DNA from: Agathobacter sp.
GTDB taxonomy: Bacteria > Bacillota > Clostridia > Lachnospirales > Lachnospiraceae
NCBI GenBank assembly: GCA_022769125.1
Contig: JALEKN010000045.1
Location: 1 to 64,000, forward strand
Direction of reading: 5' to 3'
Length of the DNA stretch: 64,000 bases
Below the pieces are notes generated by a model. It did not search any database, had not been told where the DNA came from, and saw nothing but the letters and a program-made list of their open reading frames with translations. The position numbers and the translations under genes are program-made. Each line of letters begins with the position of its first letter. Positions within the stretch are counted from its first letter, which is position 1. Below are positions 27,842-35,869 of the stretch, piece by piece.

Positions 27842-28474
27842 TTATTCCTGCGTCATTCCCCTCAAATTACTAAACTGAATGATCAGGTCTACACACTGGT
27901 CGACCGTCAGCTTGCTTGTGTTAAGCGTCATATCGTAGCTTCTGGAATCTCCCCACTTCTTGCTGGTGTAGTAATTATAGTAGCTTGCGCGCTGCTTATC
28001 CTGCTTGAGCGCCATATCCTTCGCCTTGGACTCTGTGATGTTCATGCGCTTGGAAATGTTCTTTGCACGGTCGTTGATATCCGCATGGATAAAGATATTG
28101 ATGCAATCCGGGTTGCCGGACAGCGCGTAATCAGCGCAGCGACCAACGATGACGCAGGACTCGTTCTCTGCGATCTTCTTGATCGAATCGAACTGTGCCA
28201 GAAAGATCTTATGGTTTAACGGCATATCCAAAAATGGCGCGGAGGAATAACCGCCGCCGGAATATGTATCCATCACAAGGGAATACAAAAAGCTGTTGGT
28301 CGGCTTTTCATCATGGTTTTCAAAAATTTCCTCACAGAAACCGGAGTCCTTAGCCGCCTTCTGTAAAAGTTCCTTATCATATAATTTGATGCCGAGACGT
28401 TCAGCAAGCTTGATTCCGACCTGTTTGCCACCGCTTCCGAACTCTCTTCCGATTGTAAAAATTCGATTTCCCAT
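27842..28474 (-). CDS. Cytidylate kinase-like family protein
   Basis: A 210-aa P-loop kinase-like protein. The N-terminus IFTIGREFGSGGKQVG carries a variant Walker A typical of the cytidylate-kinase-like family common in Lachnospiraceae; CVIVGRCADYAL and FIHADINDRAKNI follow. True CMP kinase (Cmk) is expected elsewhere, so the substrate here is unknown. I start at ATG 28474, eight bases after AGGTGG; a GTG at 28486 overlaps that site. A consensus promoter with a 16-bp palindrome lies upstream, and the next upstream gene is a broken YczE-type membrane gene. Confidence 0.82.
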   Translation of the reverse strand: MGNRIFTIGREFGSGGKQVGIKLAERLGIKLYDKELLQKAAKDSGFCEEIFENHDEKPTNSFLYSLVMDTYSGGGYSSAPFLDMPLNHKIFLAQFDSIKKIAENESCVIVGRCADYALSGNPDCINIFIHADINDRAKNISKRMNITESKAKDMALKQDKQRASYYNYYTSKKWGDSRSYDMTLNTSKLTVDQCVDLIIQFSNLRGMTQE

Positions 28475-28539
28475 AAAAAATACCACCTTTCCGAAATGAT
28501 GTCACAAATTATATATGCCGCATTCATTTCTTTGTGAAA

Positions 28540-28569
28540 ATTATACAACATAATCGATAATTGTTGCAA
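28540..28569 (-). promoter_or_regulatory. Promoter of the kinase-like gene with palindromic operator
   Basis: On the minus strand TTGCAA (28564-28569) and perfect TATAAT (complement of 28540-28545) are 18 bases apart. A perfect 16-bp palindrome, AATTGTTGCAACAATT at 28559-28574, covers the -35, a likely repressor site. Confidence 0.7.
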
Positions 28570-28619
28570 CAATTTATTGAAATTTTTTTGACAAATCGCA
28601 TTATTAGCTCACATTATCA

Positions 28620-29145
28620 TCACTTAGCCGGTTCCACCTCTTTGTGAAGCACTGATACAAATGTGAACTTCTTGTCTATCAGATTTCCGACAATGGCAAC
28701 GCCCTTTCCCATCGTAAATGCAGCTACGACAGTTCCGATTCCAAGTCCTAAGATCTTTCCGAGTGCAAAATAAGTCAGGCACGCGGTTACAACCAGACAG
28801 GTCACATCAAAAGTGATCTTTACTTTGGAATATGGTTTGCCAATGATCTCTGCTAAGTCTCTTGGAAACAAATCGGTCGGAATGATCGGCAACAAAGCTG
28901 AACAGATAGGATGGCACAAATCTCTTTTTTAATACCATCAGTGTGATTACAAGAAGTCCCTGAAAAATGTAAGTCCAGGTTCCAAGTGACAGGTTCGGAA
29001 ATACCTCGCTAAATGCATAAGGCACGCTCGATATTGCCGATATTCCCGATCCTGACTGCAGCATCAGCAATACGCCAATACTGTTTATTATGATTGCAGC
29101 AAGAAGTGCTGCCTCTCCTCTGAGTACAATTCTTTTGTTTTCCAT
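28620..29145 (-). pseudogene. YczE/DUF6198-type membrane protein, internally deleted and frameshifted
   Basis: Two overlapping frames encode pieces of one membrane protein. The N-terminal ~94 codons (to VPSYLFSF) and the C-terminal ~85 codons (from about LLPIIPTDLFPRDL) are in different frames and join without the middle transmembrane region that I expect in this family. About 175 codons remain against a usual ~215. This fits a deletion of roughly 120-150 bp with loss of frame rather than a simple indel. The promoter is intact, so decay is probably recent. The family often neighbours cytidylate-kinase-like genes, as here. Function of YczE-type proteins is unknown. Confidence 0.75.
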
Positions 29146-29181
29146 TGCTTTTCTCCCATTTGTTTATTTTTTCCGGATGAA

Positions 29182-29210
29182 ATTATAGTCCTTATATCAA
29201 ACGAGAGCAA
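29182..29210 (-). promoter_or_regulatory. Promoter of the broken YczE-type gene
   Basis: On the minus strand TTGCTC (complement of 29205-29210) and perfect TATAAT (complement of 29182-29187), spacing 17. Confidence 0.75.
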
Positions 29211-29259
29211 GAGAAAATCTCCAGACAAATATCATATCACTTGAGACAATTCCTAATCA

Positions 29260-30171
29260 CTACAACGTCTCCAGCAGATGTACAAAATACTCTGGCAACG
29301 GTGCTGAGACCTCCAGGTACTTTTCTGTCGACGGATGGATAAATCCGATCGTCTTTGCGTGGAGCGTCTGTCCCTGCAGATGCTTAAAGGCTGGCTTGGC
29401 GTTTCCGTACACAGCGTCACCTAGAAGAGGATGCCCGATACTTGCCATGTGTACACGGATCTGATGTGTACGCCCGGTTTCCAGCTTAAACTGCATGTAT
29501 GTATATTTGTCAAATCGCTTTAAAACCTTATAGTGTGTGACAGCCGGTTTTCCATTCTTTTCATTGATTGCCATTTTTTTGCGGTCTGTCGGATGGCGTC
29601 CGATTGCGCCAGTTACTGTTCCCTCATCGTCCTTTACAACACCGCACACAATCCCTTCATAGATCCGGTTGACGGAATGCTCCTTGATCTGTTCTGCAAT
29701 TTTCACATGGCTGTCGTCATTTTTGCAAACAATCAGTGATCCCGTGGTGTCCATATCGATCCGGTGAACGATTCCCGGACGGATCTCCCCGTTAATTCCG
29801 CTGAGCGAATCCGCGCAATGATACATCACCGCATTGACAAGCGTTCCTGTATAATGTCCAGCGGAAGGATGCACTACCATTCCCTTCGGCTTATTAACGA
29901 TTAAGACATCTGAATCCTCATAGAGGATATCGAGTGGAATATTTTCCGGCTCTATCGCAGTCTGCACCGCATCCGGGAAATTTACACGCACCACATCTTC
30001 TTCCCTGATGCGATAGTTTGCCTTTTCCGGCACATCATTGACCAAAATTCCCTGATCCTTTATGATCTTTTGAAAAAAAGAGCGGGACAGCTCCGGATAG
30101 ATCACGCTTAAATACTTATCCAGACGCTCTCCATCCTGCTCTCCCATCACTTCAAATTCTTCTGTTTTCAT
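29260..30171 (-). CDS. rluD: 23S rRNA pseudouridine synthase RluD-type
   Basis: A 303-aa RluA-family enzyme that modifies uridines in helix 69 of 23S rRNA if it is a true RluD. It has an N-terminal S4 domain (ERLDKYLSVIYPELSRSFFQK), the catalytic Asp in VHRIDMDTTGSL and the motif TGRTHQIRVHMASIGHPLLG. Its position directly after lspA is the classic lspA-rluD pairing, which distinguishes it from the paralogue at 8019-8990. Confidence 0.92.
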   Translation of the reverse strand: MKTEEFEVMGEQDGERLDKYLSVIYPELSRSFFQKIIKDQGILVNDVPEKANYRIREEDVVRVNFPDAVQTAIEPENIPLDILYEDSDVLIVNKPKGMVVHPSAGHYTGTLVNAVMYHCADSLSGINGEIRPGIVHRIDMDTTGSLIVCKNDDSHVKIAEQIKEHSVNRIYEGIVCGVVKDDEGTVTGAIGRHPTDRKKMAINEKNGKPAVTHYKVLKRFDKYTYMQFKLETGRTHQIRVHMASIGHPLLGDAVYGNAKPAFKHLQGQTLHAKTIGFIHPSTEKYLEVSAPLPEYFVHLLETL

Positions 30172-30260
30172 ATATCAAAGTTCCTCTTCATCTCACTTTA
30201 CATTACACAGAATCTCTTTATTTCCAACAGCAAATCTTTCTTTATTGTCTGCGCAGCATC

Positions 30261-30866
30261 CTACTTTGCATCCGATACGGTCTCTTTCTTCTTTTTTGAA
30301 GGAAATACCGTCTCAAAGTCTTCTTCCTTGTAATAGAACAATCCGAGCACGATCATCAGAAAAGCTGAGACCGTCACATAGATATCTGCCACATTAAAAA
30401 TCGGAAAATTAATCAGGCTGAAATAAAAGAAATCGATCACATAATTATGAACCACGCGGTCAATGCAGTTGCCGATTGCTCCGGCCGCAAATGCAAGCAA
30501 AATGCCATCCATATATCGAAGGCGCTTATTGGCCTCAGGAATGCGTCTGTACACAAGTACAAGCAAAAATACGACAACAAGTGTTAAAAGGCTAAAAACG
30601 CCCATTTTGAAGGCTAAAAAGGCATCTGGGTTCGCCTCGAAATATGAAATCCTAAAAATACGCTGTAAAAAAGAAACAATGTCAAATCCAAATGCCGCAC
30701 TCTGGTTCTCAAGATAACGTAGTTCAAACACACCCGGAATCAGAACTTTCGGTCCATTCGCCTTTAAAACGGCTGCAGCCATATACTTTGTAGCCTGATC
30801 CAATGCTACGAGTAACGCAATCACAATCATTCCAAACATCATTGCCTTAGTGGATTTTCTTTTCAT
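30261..30866 (-). CDS. lspA: Lipoprotein signal peptidase (signal peptidase II)
   Basis: LspA cleaves signal peptides of prolipoproteins in the membrane. The 201-aa protein has four hydrophobic segments; the aspartyl dyad is D136 (GNCIDR) and D161 (FNVADIY), with NYVIDFFYF between. It is longer than the usual ~160 aa because of an extension of about 30 residues after the NQSAAFGF segment and a Lys-rich tail. I use the ATG at 30866 with GAGGG upstream; the frame is open further, to 30911. Confidence 0.93.
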   Translation of the reverse strand: MKRKSTKAMMFGMIVIALLVALDQATKYMAAAVLKANGPKVLIPGVFELRYLENQSAAFGFDIVSFLQRIFRISYFEANPDAFLAFKMGVFSLLTLVVVFLLVLVYRRIPEANKRLRYMDGILLAFAAGAIGNCIDRVVHNYVIDFFYFSLINFPIFNVADIYVTVSAFLMIVLGLFYYKEEDFETVFPSKKKKETVSDAK

Positions 30867-30892
30867 AATAATATCCCTCTTCTGATAAATAA

Positions 30893-30924
30893 GAGCATCA
30901 GTGACATACAAATCTCTGATGCTC
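30893..30924 (-). terminator. Terminator-like hairpin between sepF and lspA
   Basis: Perfect 9-bp arms GAGCATCAG/CTGATGCTC with a 14-nt loop; on the minus strand it is followed by TTATTTATC. Its T-run is weak, so some read-through into lspA is likely, and no separate lspA promoter is obvious. Confidence 0.55.
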
Positions 30925-30952
30925 CAATAAAATTTATATAATTGAACAGCTT

Positions 30953-31468
30953 CTAATAATTAATGTCCCCGGTTCCAAATGCATCCACAATATTTAAGAA
31001 ATCGCCGGAAATGTCAACATTCGCCGGAGTAATGATGAAAATATAATTAGAAATCTTCTGCAGATTACCGCTGATTGCAAAGCAGGAACCTGATGTAAAA
31101 TCAATAATTCTCTGCGCGATCTCAACATTCAGCCCCTCCACATTGAGCACAACGGTTCTTCCATTTAATAAAGTCTCCGTTATCTCTCTCGCATCCTCAA
31201 CGGACGTTGGTTTAATGACACATACTTCCATGCCTGCACTCACCTGCTTTCTGGAACCCTTTGAAATTGGAGTGATTTTCGGCGCGGTCTTTACAACACG
31301 CTCCTTAACCGGCTCTTCCTCATGTATCTCATTCTTCTCCCGCGGCTTAAAAGTCTTCTTCGGTTTTTCTTCAAAATCATCATCTAAATAATCATCATTG
31401 CCAAAATCATAATCATCGTCATCATCATTTAGCCGCATTGCATTTAAAAATTTATCAAGTAAACTCAT
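30953..31468 (-). CDS. sepF: Cell division protein SepF
   Basis: SepF anchors FtsZ to the membrane and organises the septum. The 171-aa protein starts MSLLDKFLNAMRL, an amphipathic membrane-binding helix, then a very acidic linker (residues ~14-32, mostly Asp), a basic segment, and the C-terminal SepF domain with VIKPTSVEDAREITETLL and RIIDFTSGSCFAI. The start at 31468 has AGAGG eight bases upstream. It follows yggS by 16 bases, the standard ylmE-sepF order. Confidence 0.94.
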   Translation of the reverse strand: MSLLDKFLNAMRLNDDDDDYDFGNDDYLDDDFEEKPKKTFKPREKNEIHEEEPVKERVVKTAPKITPISKGSRKQVSAGMEVCVIKPTSVEDAREITETLLNGRTVVLNVEGLNVEIAQRIIDFTSGSCFAISGNLQKISNYIFIITPANVDISGDFLNIVDAFGTGDINY

Positions 31469-31484
31469 CTTCATAACCTCTTTG

Positions 31485-32177
31485 CTATATGTTATAATTG
31501 CGTTCTCCAAAAATGCCAGTGCCAACACGTACAAGGGTTGCACCTTCCTCGATTGCAACCATATAATCACCGGTCATTCCCATTGAAAGAACATCCATAC
31601 TTACATTATCTATGTTTTGATTCTTGATGTCAACCGATAATTGTTTGATTTCCCTAAAATATAGGCGGTTGTCTTCAGCATTTTCCACAAACGGGGCGAT
31701 GGTCATAAGTCCCTTGATCTGCAGGTGATCCATTGTCGCGATCTCCCTTACCATGGCAATCGTATCCTCCTTGTGGATGCCAAACTTACTCTCCTCCTCC
31801 GCTATATTAACTTCGATCAAAATAGGAACTGTGACATTCTTTTTAACTGCCTGCTTCTGAATCTCAGCTGCAAGATGTACACTGTCAACCGAATGGATCA
31901 ACTCTGTCTTTCCAACAATATATTTTACCTTATTCGTCTGAAGATGTCCGATCATATGCCATTTAATGTCTTTCGGCAGCACGTCCATTTTGTCACACAT
32001 TTCCTGAACTTTGTTTTCTCCAAAGTCCCTGACTCCGCAATCATATATGGTCTGAAGCATTTCTACAGGCTTTGTCTTACTAACGGCAATCAAAGTCACC
32101 TCCTGCCGTGTCCTTCCGCTTTTTTCACATGCCTTTTGAATATTCGCTTCTACCTGTGCTAAGTTCTCCTTTAACAT
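31485..32177 (-). CDS. YggS-family PLP homeostasis protein
   Basis: A 230-aa PLP-binding alanine-racemase-fold protein without known enzyme activity, involved in vitamin B6 and amino-acid homeostasis (YlmE in Bacillus). The PLP-binding Lys is in LIAVSKTKPVE; WHMIGHLQTNKVKYI and SMGMTGDYMVAI are diagnostic. It sits between an HlyD-like gene and sepF with gaps of 20 and 16 bases. Confidence 0.93.
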   Translation of the reverse strand: MLKENLAQVEANIQKACEKSGRTRQEVTLIAVSKTKPVEMLQTIYDCGVRDFGENKVQEMCDKMDVLPKDIKWHMIGHLQTNKVKYIVGKTELIHSVDSVHLAAEIQKQAVKKNVTVPILIEVNIAEEESKFGIHKEDTIAMVREIATMDHLQIKGLMTIAPFVENAEDNRLYFREIKQLSVDIKNQNIDNVSMDVLSMGMTGDYMVAIEEGATLVRVGTGIFGERNYNI

Positions 32178-32197
32178 AATATCCGTACTCTCCCATC

Positions 32198-33589
32198 TTA
32201 TTTTGTAATCAGCTGATTCTCAGTAAGCTTTGAACCATCAAGCGCAATATGATCATACAGAGAAATTCCATATGCTGTTTTCTGTTCCACAATTGCATAG
32301 TCCTCATTTTCGTACATAATATTGATCTGCTTAAACACCGCATATCCCTTATTGATATTATATACTCCAATCAACGAATCCTTGTCGGTCCCAATCGTAT
32401 ACTTTTGGGTTGAATTGTTTATAAGTACAACGTCTCCGGTCGACACATCTTCATCGTCAATATAATAAAAGTCATCATTTTCATAATAAATCGTTGGCGT
32501 GACAAACAGAACCTGTTCTCCATCTTCTGTTGTCTTCGAGATTAGCAGTCCTAAACTGTTTGAGTCTCCCCCTTGTGCAAAAGCTTCCTTCGGAACCGTA
32601 TAAAACTCCTTCGTAGTGATTGCAGACTTCGGGATCTTCAACCCACTCTGGTCATTGACCACCAGCTCGATATCCACGAAACGATCATTGATGTAACGTA
32701 CCATCGCAGTCTGCATCCGCAAATCCAGAAAATAACGGTTCTGATCCTTTAAAACGGTATATTTTGCATTTGCGGTATAATTATCCTCGCAAAAACGGAT
32801 CTTAACATAACTTCCATCTGCAAATGCTTCCGATTGTTGCTGGGAGATTTCGATCACAACATCCCATGTTTCATCTGTTACGAGCTTGTAGACAGCAGCG
32901 TTTGCCTCCACCTTTTCATTTGCGTTCAGATTATTCCTTGTATAGCCGGAAAAATCCATATAGGATGCGCAAAAATCATCAATTGAATAATCTTCATAAC
33001 CATCTGTATAATATGTGACAAGCCCCGTCTTATCCGGATATACCAGATAAAAGGTGCTGTTAGATGCCGCTGTGCTGACCTGCTCCCCCAGAGATTCCAA
33101 TGCCGCCGTATTTACCATCTGCTGTAAGGTAGAAGAAAGATCATCCTTGAAAGTAACAACATAAGAAAAGTCCTTCGCATTGTATGAATTCGAAAAATTG
33201 TCAAGTTTTTGTGATATTTCTTTGATAGAGGATGTGGAAAGTGCCGTTTCTCCCGCACTCGCCTGACTGATTTTATCAGAGATATCACCCTTTGTATCAA
33301 TGGAATATACCGCATCATTTACCGATACCCTGGAAGCATTTTTCGCATAATAATTTACATAACCGGCACGCTGCGCATATGCAACCGACTCCTTGCGTAA
33401 TATCAGCCCCCGGTAGGTATTATTCGTTGCGATAGCCCCCTGGCTGACCTCATATGCAGCGATGCTTTCCGATGTGATATATTGAAAAACATTAAACGCA
33501 ATATATACGATGATAACCAGAAAAATCACAAGCCCGATATTGATATTCCGTGGTTTACGATATTTAACAATGTTCTTTTCCCTTGCCAA
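32198..33589 (-). CDS. HlyD-like membrane-anchored periplasmic adaptor-type protein
   Basis: A 463-aa protein with one N-terminal transmembrane segment (about residues 17-38) and a long extracytoplasmic part. Beta-strand-rich segments and an N-terminal lipoyl-like region (YRGLILRKESVAYAQRAGYVNYY) resemble HlyD/membrane-fusion adaptors, but no exporter gene is adjacent. It heads the operon with yggS and sepF, so a role in envelope or division is more plausible than export; this is inference. I start at the TTG at 33589, eight bases after AGGAG, because the promoter at 33654-33682 starts transcription downstream of the longer ORF starts. Confidence 0.75.
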   Translation of the reverse strand: MAREKNIVKYRKPRNINIGLVIFLVIIVYIAFNVFQYITSESIAAYEVSQGAIATNNTYRGLILRKESVAYAQRAGYVNYYAKNASRVSVNDAVYSIDTKGDISDKISQASAGETALSTSSIKEISQKLDNFSNSYNAKDFSYVVTFKDDLSSTLQQMVNTAALESLGEQVSTAASNSTFYLVYPDKTGLVTYYTDGYEDYSIDDFCASYMDFSGYTRNNLNANEKVEANAAVYKLVTDETWDVVIEISQQQSEAFADGSYVKIRFCEDNYTANAKYTVLKDQNRYFLDLRMQTAMVRYINDRFVDIELVVNDQSGLKIPKSAITTKEFYTVPKEAFAQGGDSNSLGLLISKTTEDGEQVLFVTPTIYYENDDFYYIDDEDVSTGDVVLINNSTQKYTIGTDKDSLIGVYNINKGYAVFKQINIMYENEDYAIVEQKTAYGISLYDHIALDGSKLTENQLITK

Positions 33590-33653
33590 AATAATTGCTC
33601 CTCTTAATCTAAAAAAAGATAACGATCTGCGCTCGTTGCTCATTCGCTGTACT

Positions 33654-33682
33654 ATCATAGCATTCTTTTTCACCGATTACAA
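33654..33682 (-). promoter_or_regulatory. Promoter of the HlyD-like-yggS-sepF operon
   Basis: On the minus strand TTGTAA (complement of 33677-33682) and TATGAT (complement of 33654-33659), spacing 17. It fixes the start of the HlyD-like gene to the TTG at 33589. Confidence 0.7.
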
Positions 33683-33752
33683 CTATTCGCAGATTTTGTA
33701 CATATTTTTGCAAATTTGAAAGATACTACCATAAAACAGGAGGTGAAAACAC

Positions 33753-33959
33753 ATGAAATGGTTAGATTATACCTTATTGGTTTTGGCTGTGATCGGTTGC
33801 ATCAACTGGGGATTAGTTGGATTTTTCCAATTTAATCTTGTCTCCCTTCTTTTCGGGGACATGACATGGCTTACCCGCATTATCTATGCGGTTGTAGGAT
33901 TAAGCGGTCTTTACATGATCAGCTTCTTCGGCCGTATCCGTTCCACAATGGAGGATTGA
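33753..33959 (+). CDS. DUF378-family small membrane protein
   Basis: A 68-aa protein with two transmembrane segments (about 6-26 and 38-58). INWGLVGFFQFNLVSLLFG and RIIYAVVGLSGLY are the hallmarks of DUF378. Function is unknown. AGGAGGTG precedes the ATG. It is an isolated plus-strand gene between two minus-strand operons. Confidence 0.9.
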   Translation: MKWLDYTLLVLAVIGCINWGLVGFFQFNLVSLLFGDMTWLTRIIYAVVGLSGLYMISFFGRIRSTMED

Positions 33960-33967
33960 AATAAAAA

Positions 33968-33991
33968 GGGGTGCTGATCTGACAGCACCCC
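33968..33991 (-). terminator. Terminator of the P-loop gene
   Basis: A perfect 9-bp stem GGGGTGCTG/CAGCACCCC with a 6-nt loop; on the minus strand it runs into CTTTTTAT. The plus-strand side lacks a T-run, so it mainly serves the minus-strand gene. Confidence 0.85.
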
Positions 33992-34003
33992 GAATAACTC
34001 CTG

Positions 34004-34426
34004 TTATAAAGCAATGATAACCTTTGCCTTAGCGCATTCCGGAAGATCTGCTTTATCTTTGGAAATGCTAAGTACAAAACGAACCTTGTACTTCTCGCTG
34101 ATAATATCAAGCTTTTCAATTGCCTTTACGATTTCTTCTTCAGTTGTAAGTGATGCGATTGTAAGGAAACTGTCGAGATACATTTCCTCAAGATCATTGT
34201 CCTGTGAAACAATTCCGCAGATAAATCCAAGAAACTCATCACAGTTGCTGATCGGATAATCCATGACATTGATCAGACGAACCTTATTGTTCAGCTCATA
34301 CATATGCTTCTGGCTCTTATCCAGGTAAACTACGCTTCCGCTTGCCGCCGTAACCGATTTGTTAACCTTGTCCAGTAATTCTTTTGTCTTGCCTTTTCCC
34401 TTGACTCCACAGATGATTTCGATCAT
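34004..34426 (-). CDS. Small P-loop protein of unknown function
   Basis: A 140-aa protein that begins IEIICGVKGKGKTKELL, a Walker A-type loop (GVKGKGKTK, residues 7-15). A possible Walker B or catalytic acidic residue is not evident; the rest is mixed alpha/beta with EEEIVKAIEKLDIISEKYKVRFVLSIS-like helices and strands in the second half. Related proteins in Lachnospiraceae are sometimes called PilT-like, but there is no PilT domain. It has its own promoter and terminator, so it is a single-gene unit. Confidence 0.75.
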   Translation of the reverse strand: MIEIICGVKGKGKTKELLDKVNKSVTAASGSVVYLDKSQKHMYELNNKVRLINVMDYPISNCDEFLGFICGIVSQDNDLEEMYLDSFLTIASLTTEEEIVKAIEKLDIISEKYKVRFVLSISKDKADLPECAKAKVIIAL

Positions 34427-34474
34427 TGTAAATTCCCTCCCGAAGCACGATTGATAATGAATATTGCTAAATTT

Positions 34475-34503
34475 ATTATATTATATGTATATATAAAAAA
34501 CAA
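34475..34503 (-). promoter_or_regulatory. Promoter of the small P-loop gene
   Basis: On the minus strand TTGTTT (complement of 34498-34503) and perfect TATAAT (complement of 34475-34480), spacing 17. It lies in the gap just after the dacF-like gene. Confidence 0.75.
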
Positions 34504-34506
34504 TCA

Positions 34507-35490
34507 CTATTTCGCAAAGCTGCTTAACATCTGGCTCATCAGATGATAAAGGTTTGATCTGCCATCTGCTTTGAAAACAATACTGATGATCTTATCACCG
34601 TCCGGATTCATGGAGTACAATACAAGACAATAACCTGCAGCATTTGTTGTACCGGTTTTGCCACCTAAAATTGTAAAGCCCTCCGGAGCATCATATTTAC
34701 CGGAAATATAACGGTTGGTGTTACTCCATGTTTTCTCGACAGCATCTCCATTCTTATCAAGGTAGTTAACCGTAACTTCCTTACTTCCGGTGATCGATAC
34801 AAAATCTTCGTACTTAACAGCCTCTTTAAAAATCAGATACATATCATAAATCGTTGTATAATGATTCTCGTCCGGCAGACCGTTTGGATTGACGAAATGA
34901 CTGCCGGTTGCTCCAAGATTTTGGGCTGTAGCATTCATTTCATCGACAAATGCCTCCACCGAACCTGAATGGAATTCAGCAAGTGCAATTGCAGCATCAT
35001 TACCACTTGCAAGCATCTGTCCATACAAGAGATTCTTTACCGAAATCACATCCCCTTCTCTCAGATTGCAAATAGAAGAATCTGCTGCCTGATCAACCGC
35101 ATTGGCACTGACAGTTACCATATCAGACATGTTACAGTCACGGATGATAATATACGCCGTAAGTATCTTTGTCGTGCTGGCCGGATACATTTTACCGAAA
35201 ATATTCTGGCTGTATTTAACCTCACCAGTAGTCAGGTCAAATACACCACCACCCTCAGCAAGAGACGAATCTGTCTTGTCCGTTCCGATATCAGCACCAT
35301 CTGTCACACATAAATCTGTAGCAAAAAAACTTGAATCCGTGCTATCGGTATCATATGAATTTAATTTTGAATCGTAAACGGAATATGGATTCTCAATAAC
35401 AACAGCCTGTCCACATCCACTCATAAAAACAGCTGCTACACATAAAATGCATAGCAGTTTGATTTTATTTCTCTTATTTGTACATTTCAC
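34507..35490 (-). CDS. D-alanyl-D-alanine carboxypeptidase, lipoprotein (PBP5/DacF-like)
   Basis: A 327-aa serine DD-peptidase that trims peptidoglycan stem peptides. A lipoprotein signal peptide ends at the lipobox FMSGC (Cys26). Catalytic motifs are complete: S105-TTK, S162-GN and K278-TG. The start is GTG at 35490, overlapping the end of the mgsA-like gene by 17 bases. It is the last gene of the mreB-to-rodA cell-shape block. It lacks the C-terminal membrane anchor of PBP5, consistent with lipid anchoring at the N-terminus. Confidence 0.9.
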   Translation of the reverse strand: MKCTNKRNKIKLLCILCVAAVFMSGCGQAVVIENPYSVYDSKLNSYDTDSTDSSFFATDLCVTDGADIGTDKTDSSLAEGGGVFDLTTGEVKYSQNIFGKMYPASTTKILTAYIIIRDCNMSDMVTVSANAVDQAADSSICNLREGDVISVKNLLYGQMLASGNDAAIALAEFHSGSVEAFVDEMNATAQNLGATGSHFVNPNGLPDENHYTTIYDMYLIFKEAVKYEDFVSITGSKEVTVNYLDKNGDAVEKTWSNTNRYISGKYDAPEGFTILGGKTGTTNAAGYCLVLYSMNPDGDKIISIVFKADGRSNLYHLMSQMLSSFAK

Positions 35491-35869
35491 GCCAGTCCAA
35501 ATCTCCTCTATCCAGTGACTTAATCAATAATTCAGCCGTTGCAAGATTGGTTGCAAGCGGAATATTGTGCTCATCACAAAGCTTAACGATGCTATTGACA
35601 TCCGGTTCATGAGACTTCGGTTTGAGAGGATCACGCAGAAAAATAACAAGATCAATCTCGTTGTGTTCAATCTGTGCGCCAAGCTGCTGGGAGCCCCCCA
35701 GATGACCTGCAAGATATTTATGCACCTGCAGATTAGCAACCTCTTCAATCAGTCTTCCGGTCGTACCGGTCGCATAGAGCTCATTTTTACAAAGAATCCC
35801 GCGATACGCGATGCAGAAGTTCTGCATAAGTTTTTTCTTAGAGTCATGTGCTACAAGTCCGATATTCAT
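35474..35869 (-). CDS. mgsA: Methylglyoxal synthase-like protein with altered active site
   Basis: The 131-aa protein has the MgsA fold markers GLVAHDSKKK (N-terminus), ATGTTGRLI (phosphate site, residues 33-41), IFLRDP and HEPDVNSIVKLCDEHNIPLATN. MgsA converts dihydroxyacetone phosphate to methylglyoxal. However, the conserved SGPxGGDQQ is AGHLGGSQQ here: the Asp corresponding to the E. coli catalytic base Asp71 is Ser60. Activity is therefore doubtful and a different role is possible. The ATG overlaps the rodA stop (ATGA) and has AAGGGGG upstream, so it is translated together with cell-shape genes. Confidence 0.8.
   Translation of the reverse strand: MNIGLVAHDSKKKLMQNFCIAYRGILCKNELYATGTTGRLIEEVANLQVHKYLAGHLGGSQQLGAQIEHNEIDLVIFLRDPLKPKSHEPDVNSIVKLCDEHNIPLATNLATAELLIKSLDRGDLDWREMYK

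Noticed and set aside
33590-33673. Longer HlyD-like start (from 33673)
   Set aside because: These codons lie upstream of or around the predicted transcription start (promoter 33654-33682); the AGGAG site fits the TTG at 33589.
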